Notes under the pieces: generated by a model
Told to the model about the DNA's origin: nothing
The model's database searches: none
The model's input: only the letters and a program-made list of their open reading frames with translations
Program-made: the position numbers and the translations under genes
Shown: piece by piece, positions 5,829 to 6,182 of the stretch
Numbering within the stretch: position 1 is the stretch's first letter
How the letters are laid out: every line of letters starts with the position of its first letter
Assembly (NCBI GenBank): GCA_003228415.1
Contig: QIDL01000145.1
Span: 1 to 6,182 of the forward strand
Direction: 5' to 3'
Source: Gammaproteobacteria bacterium
GTDB taxonomy: Bacteria; Pseudomonadota; Gammaproteobacteria; Pseudomonadales; Azotimanducaceae
Length of the DNA: 6,182 nt

Positions 5829-6182
5829 ATGGCTCAGATCGGTGACGTCACAAAGCGATTGAATATCAGTGCCGACACGCTTCGATACTACGAGAAGATA
5901 CACCTGGTACCCCCCATCTCCCGGGGCTCATCCGGGGTGCGAAACTATGGCGAGAAAGACATTTCCCGACTGAAATTCATCAAGCGTGCTCAACGCATTG
6001 GCTTCAGTTTGAGGGAAATCGGCCAGCTCCTGGACTTCAGAGAGGCCCCTCAACAGGCCAAGGCAGAAGTCCGGGAACTGGCTGGTGAGAAGCTGGCTGA
6101 GCTCGAAGAGCATTTGCTGGAACTCAAGACCTTACGCGACGAATTGAAGCTGCTCGTCAGCCTGTGTGCGGCAAGTGAGGAC
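5829..6182 (+). CDS. MerR-family metal-responsive-type regulator (3' partial)
   Basis: 118 codons are visible with no stop before the window end; the family is usually 130-145 residues, so perhaps 15-30 are missing. The N-terminal winged helix-turn-helix is intact: MAQIGDVTKRLNISADTLRYYEK (1-23) with the TLRYYEK core, then VRNYGEKDISRLKFIKRAQRIGFSLREIGQLL (37-68). A long dimerisation helix follows (about 77-109), then LVSLCAASED, where C113 matches the first cysteine of the C-terminal metal loop in CueR/ZntR/MerR. At residue 78, where MerR, ZntR and CadR have the helix cysteine (and CueR serine), it has lysine (AKAEVREL). The second loop cysteine would lie past the window. The 8-nt gap and same strand place it last in the visible operon. 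It likely binds the palindrome at 3813-3826. Family certain; effector unknown. Confidence 0.92.
   Translation, partial: MAQIGDVTKRLNISADTLRYYEKIHLVPPISRGSSGVRNYGEKDISRLKFIKRAQRIGFSLREIGQLLDFREAPQQAKAEVRELAGEKLAELEEHLLELKTLRDELKLLVSLCAASED

Overview
The window appears to come from a Gram-negative proteobacterium: it encodes an outer-membrane beta-barrel protein, a proteobacterial-type protocatechuate 4,5-cleavage cassette and a MerR-type promoter. Nothing fixes the genus; a gammaproteobacterium is a guess. All seven genes are on the + strand, packed into two blocks, and both outer genes are cut by the window edges. No tRNA, rRNA, CRISPR array, insertion sequence or phage gene was seen.

Block 1 (2-3778) is four genes joined by 4-nt stop/start overlaps: a PrpF/GalD/LigU-type isomerase (5' end missing), a LigJ-type 4-oxalomesaconate hydratase, a LigI-type 2-pyrone-4,6-dicarboxylate (PDC) lactonase and a LigC-type 4-carboxy-2-hydroxymuconate-6-semialdehyde (CHMS) dehydrogenase. 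Together they carry the ring-cleavage product of protocatechuate through PDC and 4-oxalomesaconate to 4-carboxy-4-hydroxy-2-oxoadipate. The gene order is close to the reverse of the pathway order. The dioxygenase (LigAB) and final aldolase (LigK) are not in the window and may lie upstream or elsewhere.

The 188-nt gap (3779-3966) has no obvious intrinsic terminator. It holds a strong candidate MerR-family promoter: a TTGACT -35 box, a perfect TGGAGT-TG-ACTCCA palindrome, and a -10-like TAGCCT after a long 19-bp spacer. A heptamer tandem repeat overlaps the -35 box, and a short hairpin lies near the predicted transcription start.

Block 2 (3967 to the window end) encodes a secreted beta-barrel protein, a small cytoplasmic thioredoxin-fold protein with CNRC, a CcdA/DsbD-like membrane protein with a CPMC motif in one helix, and a MerR-family regulator (3' end missing). 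The simplest reading is a metal- or thiol-stress operon whose own regulator is the last gene and feeds back on the upstream promoter. The most unusual points are the lost first-helix cysteine and relocated CxxC of the membrane protein, and a lysine in the regulator where divalent-metal MerR sensors carry a cysteine.
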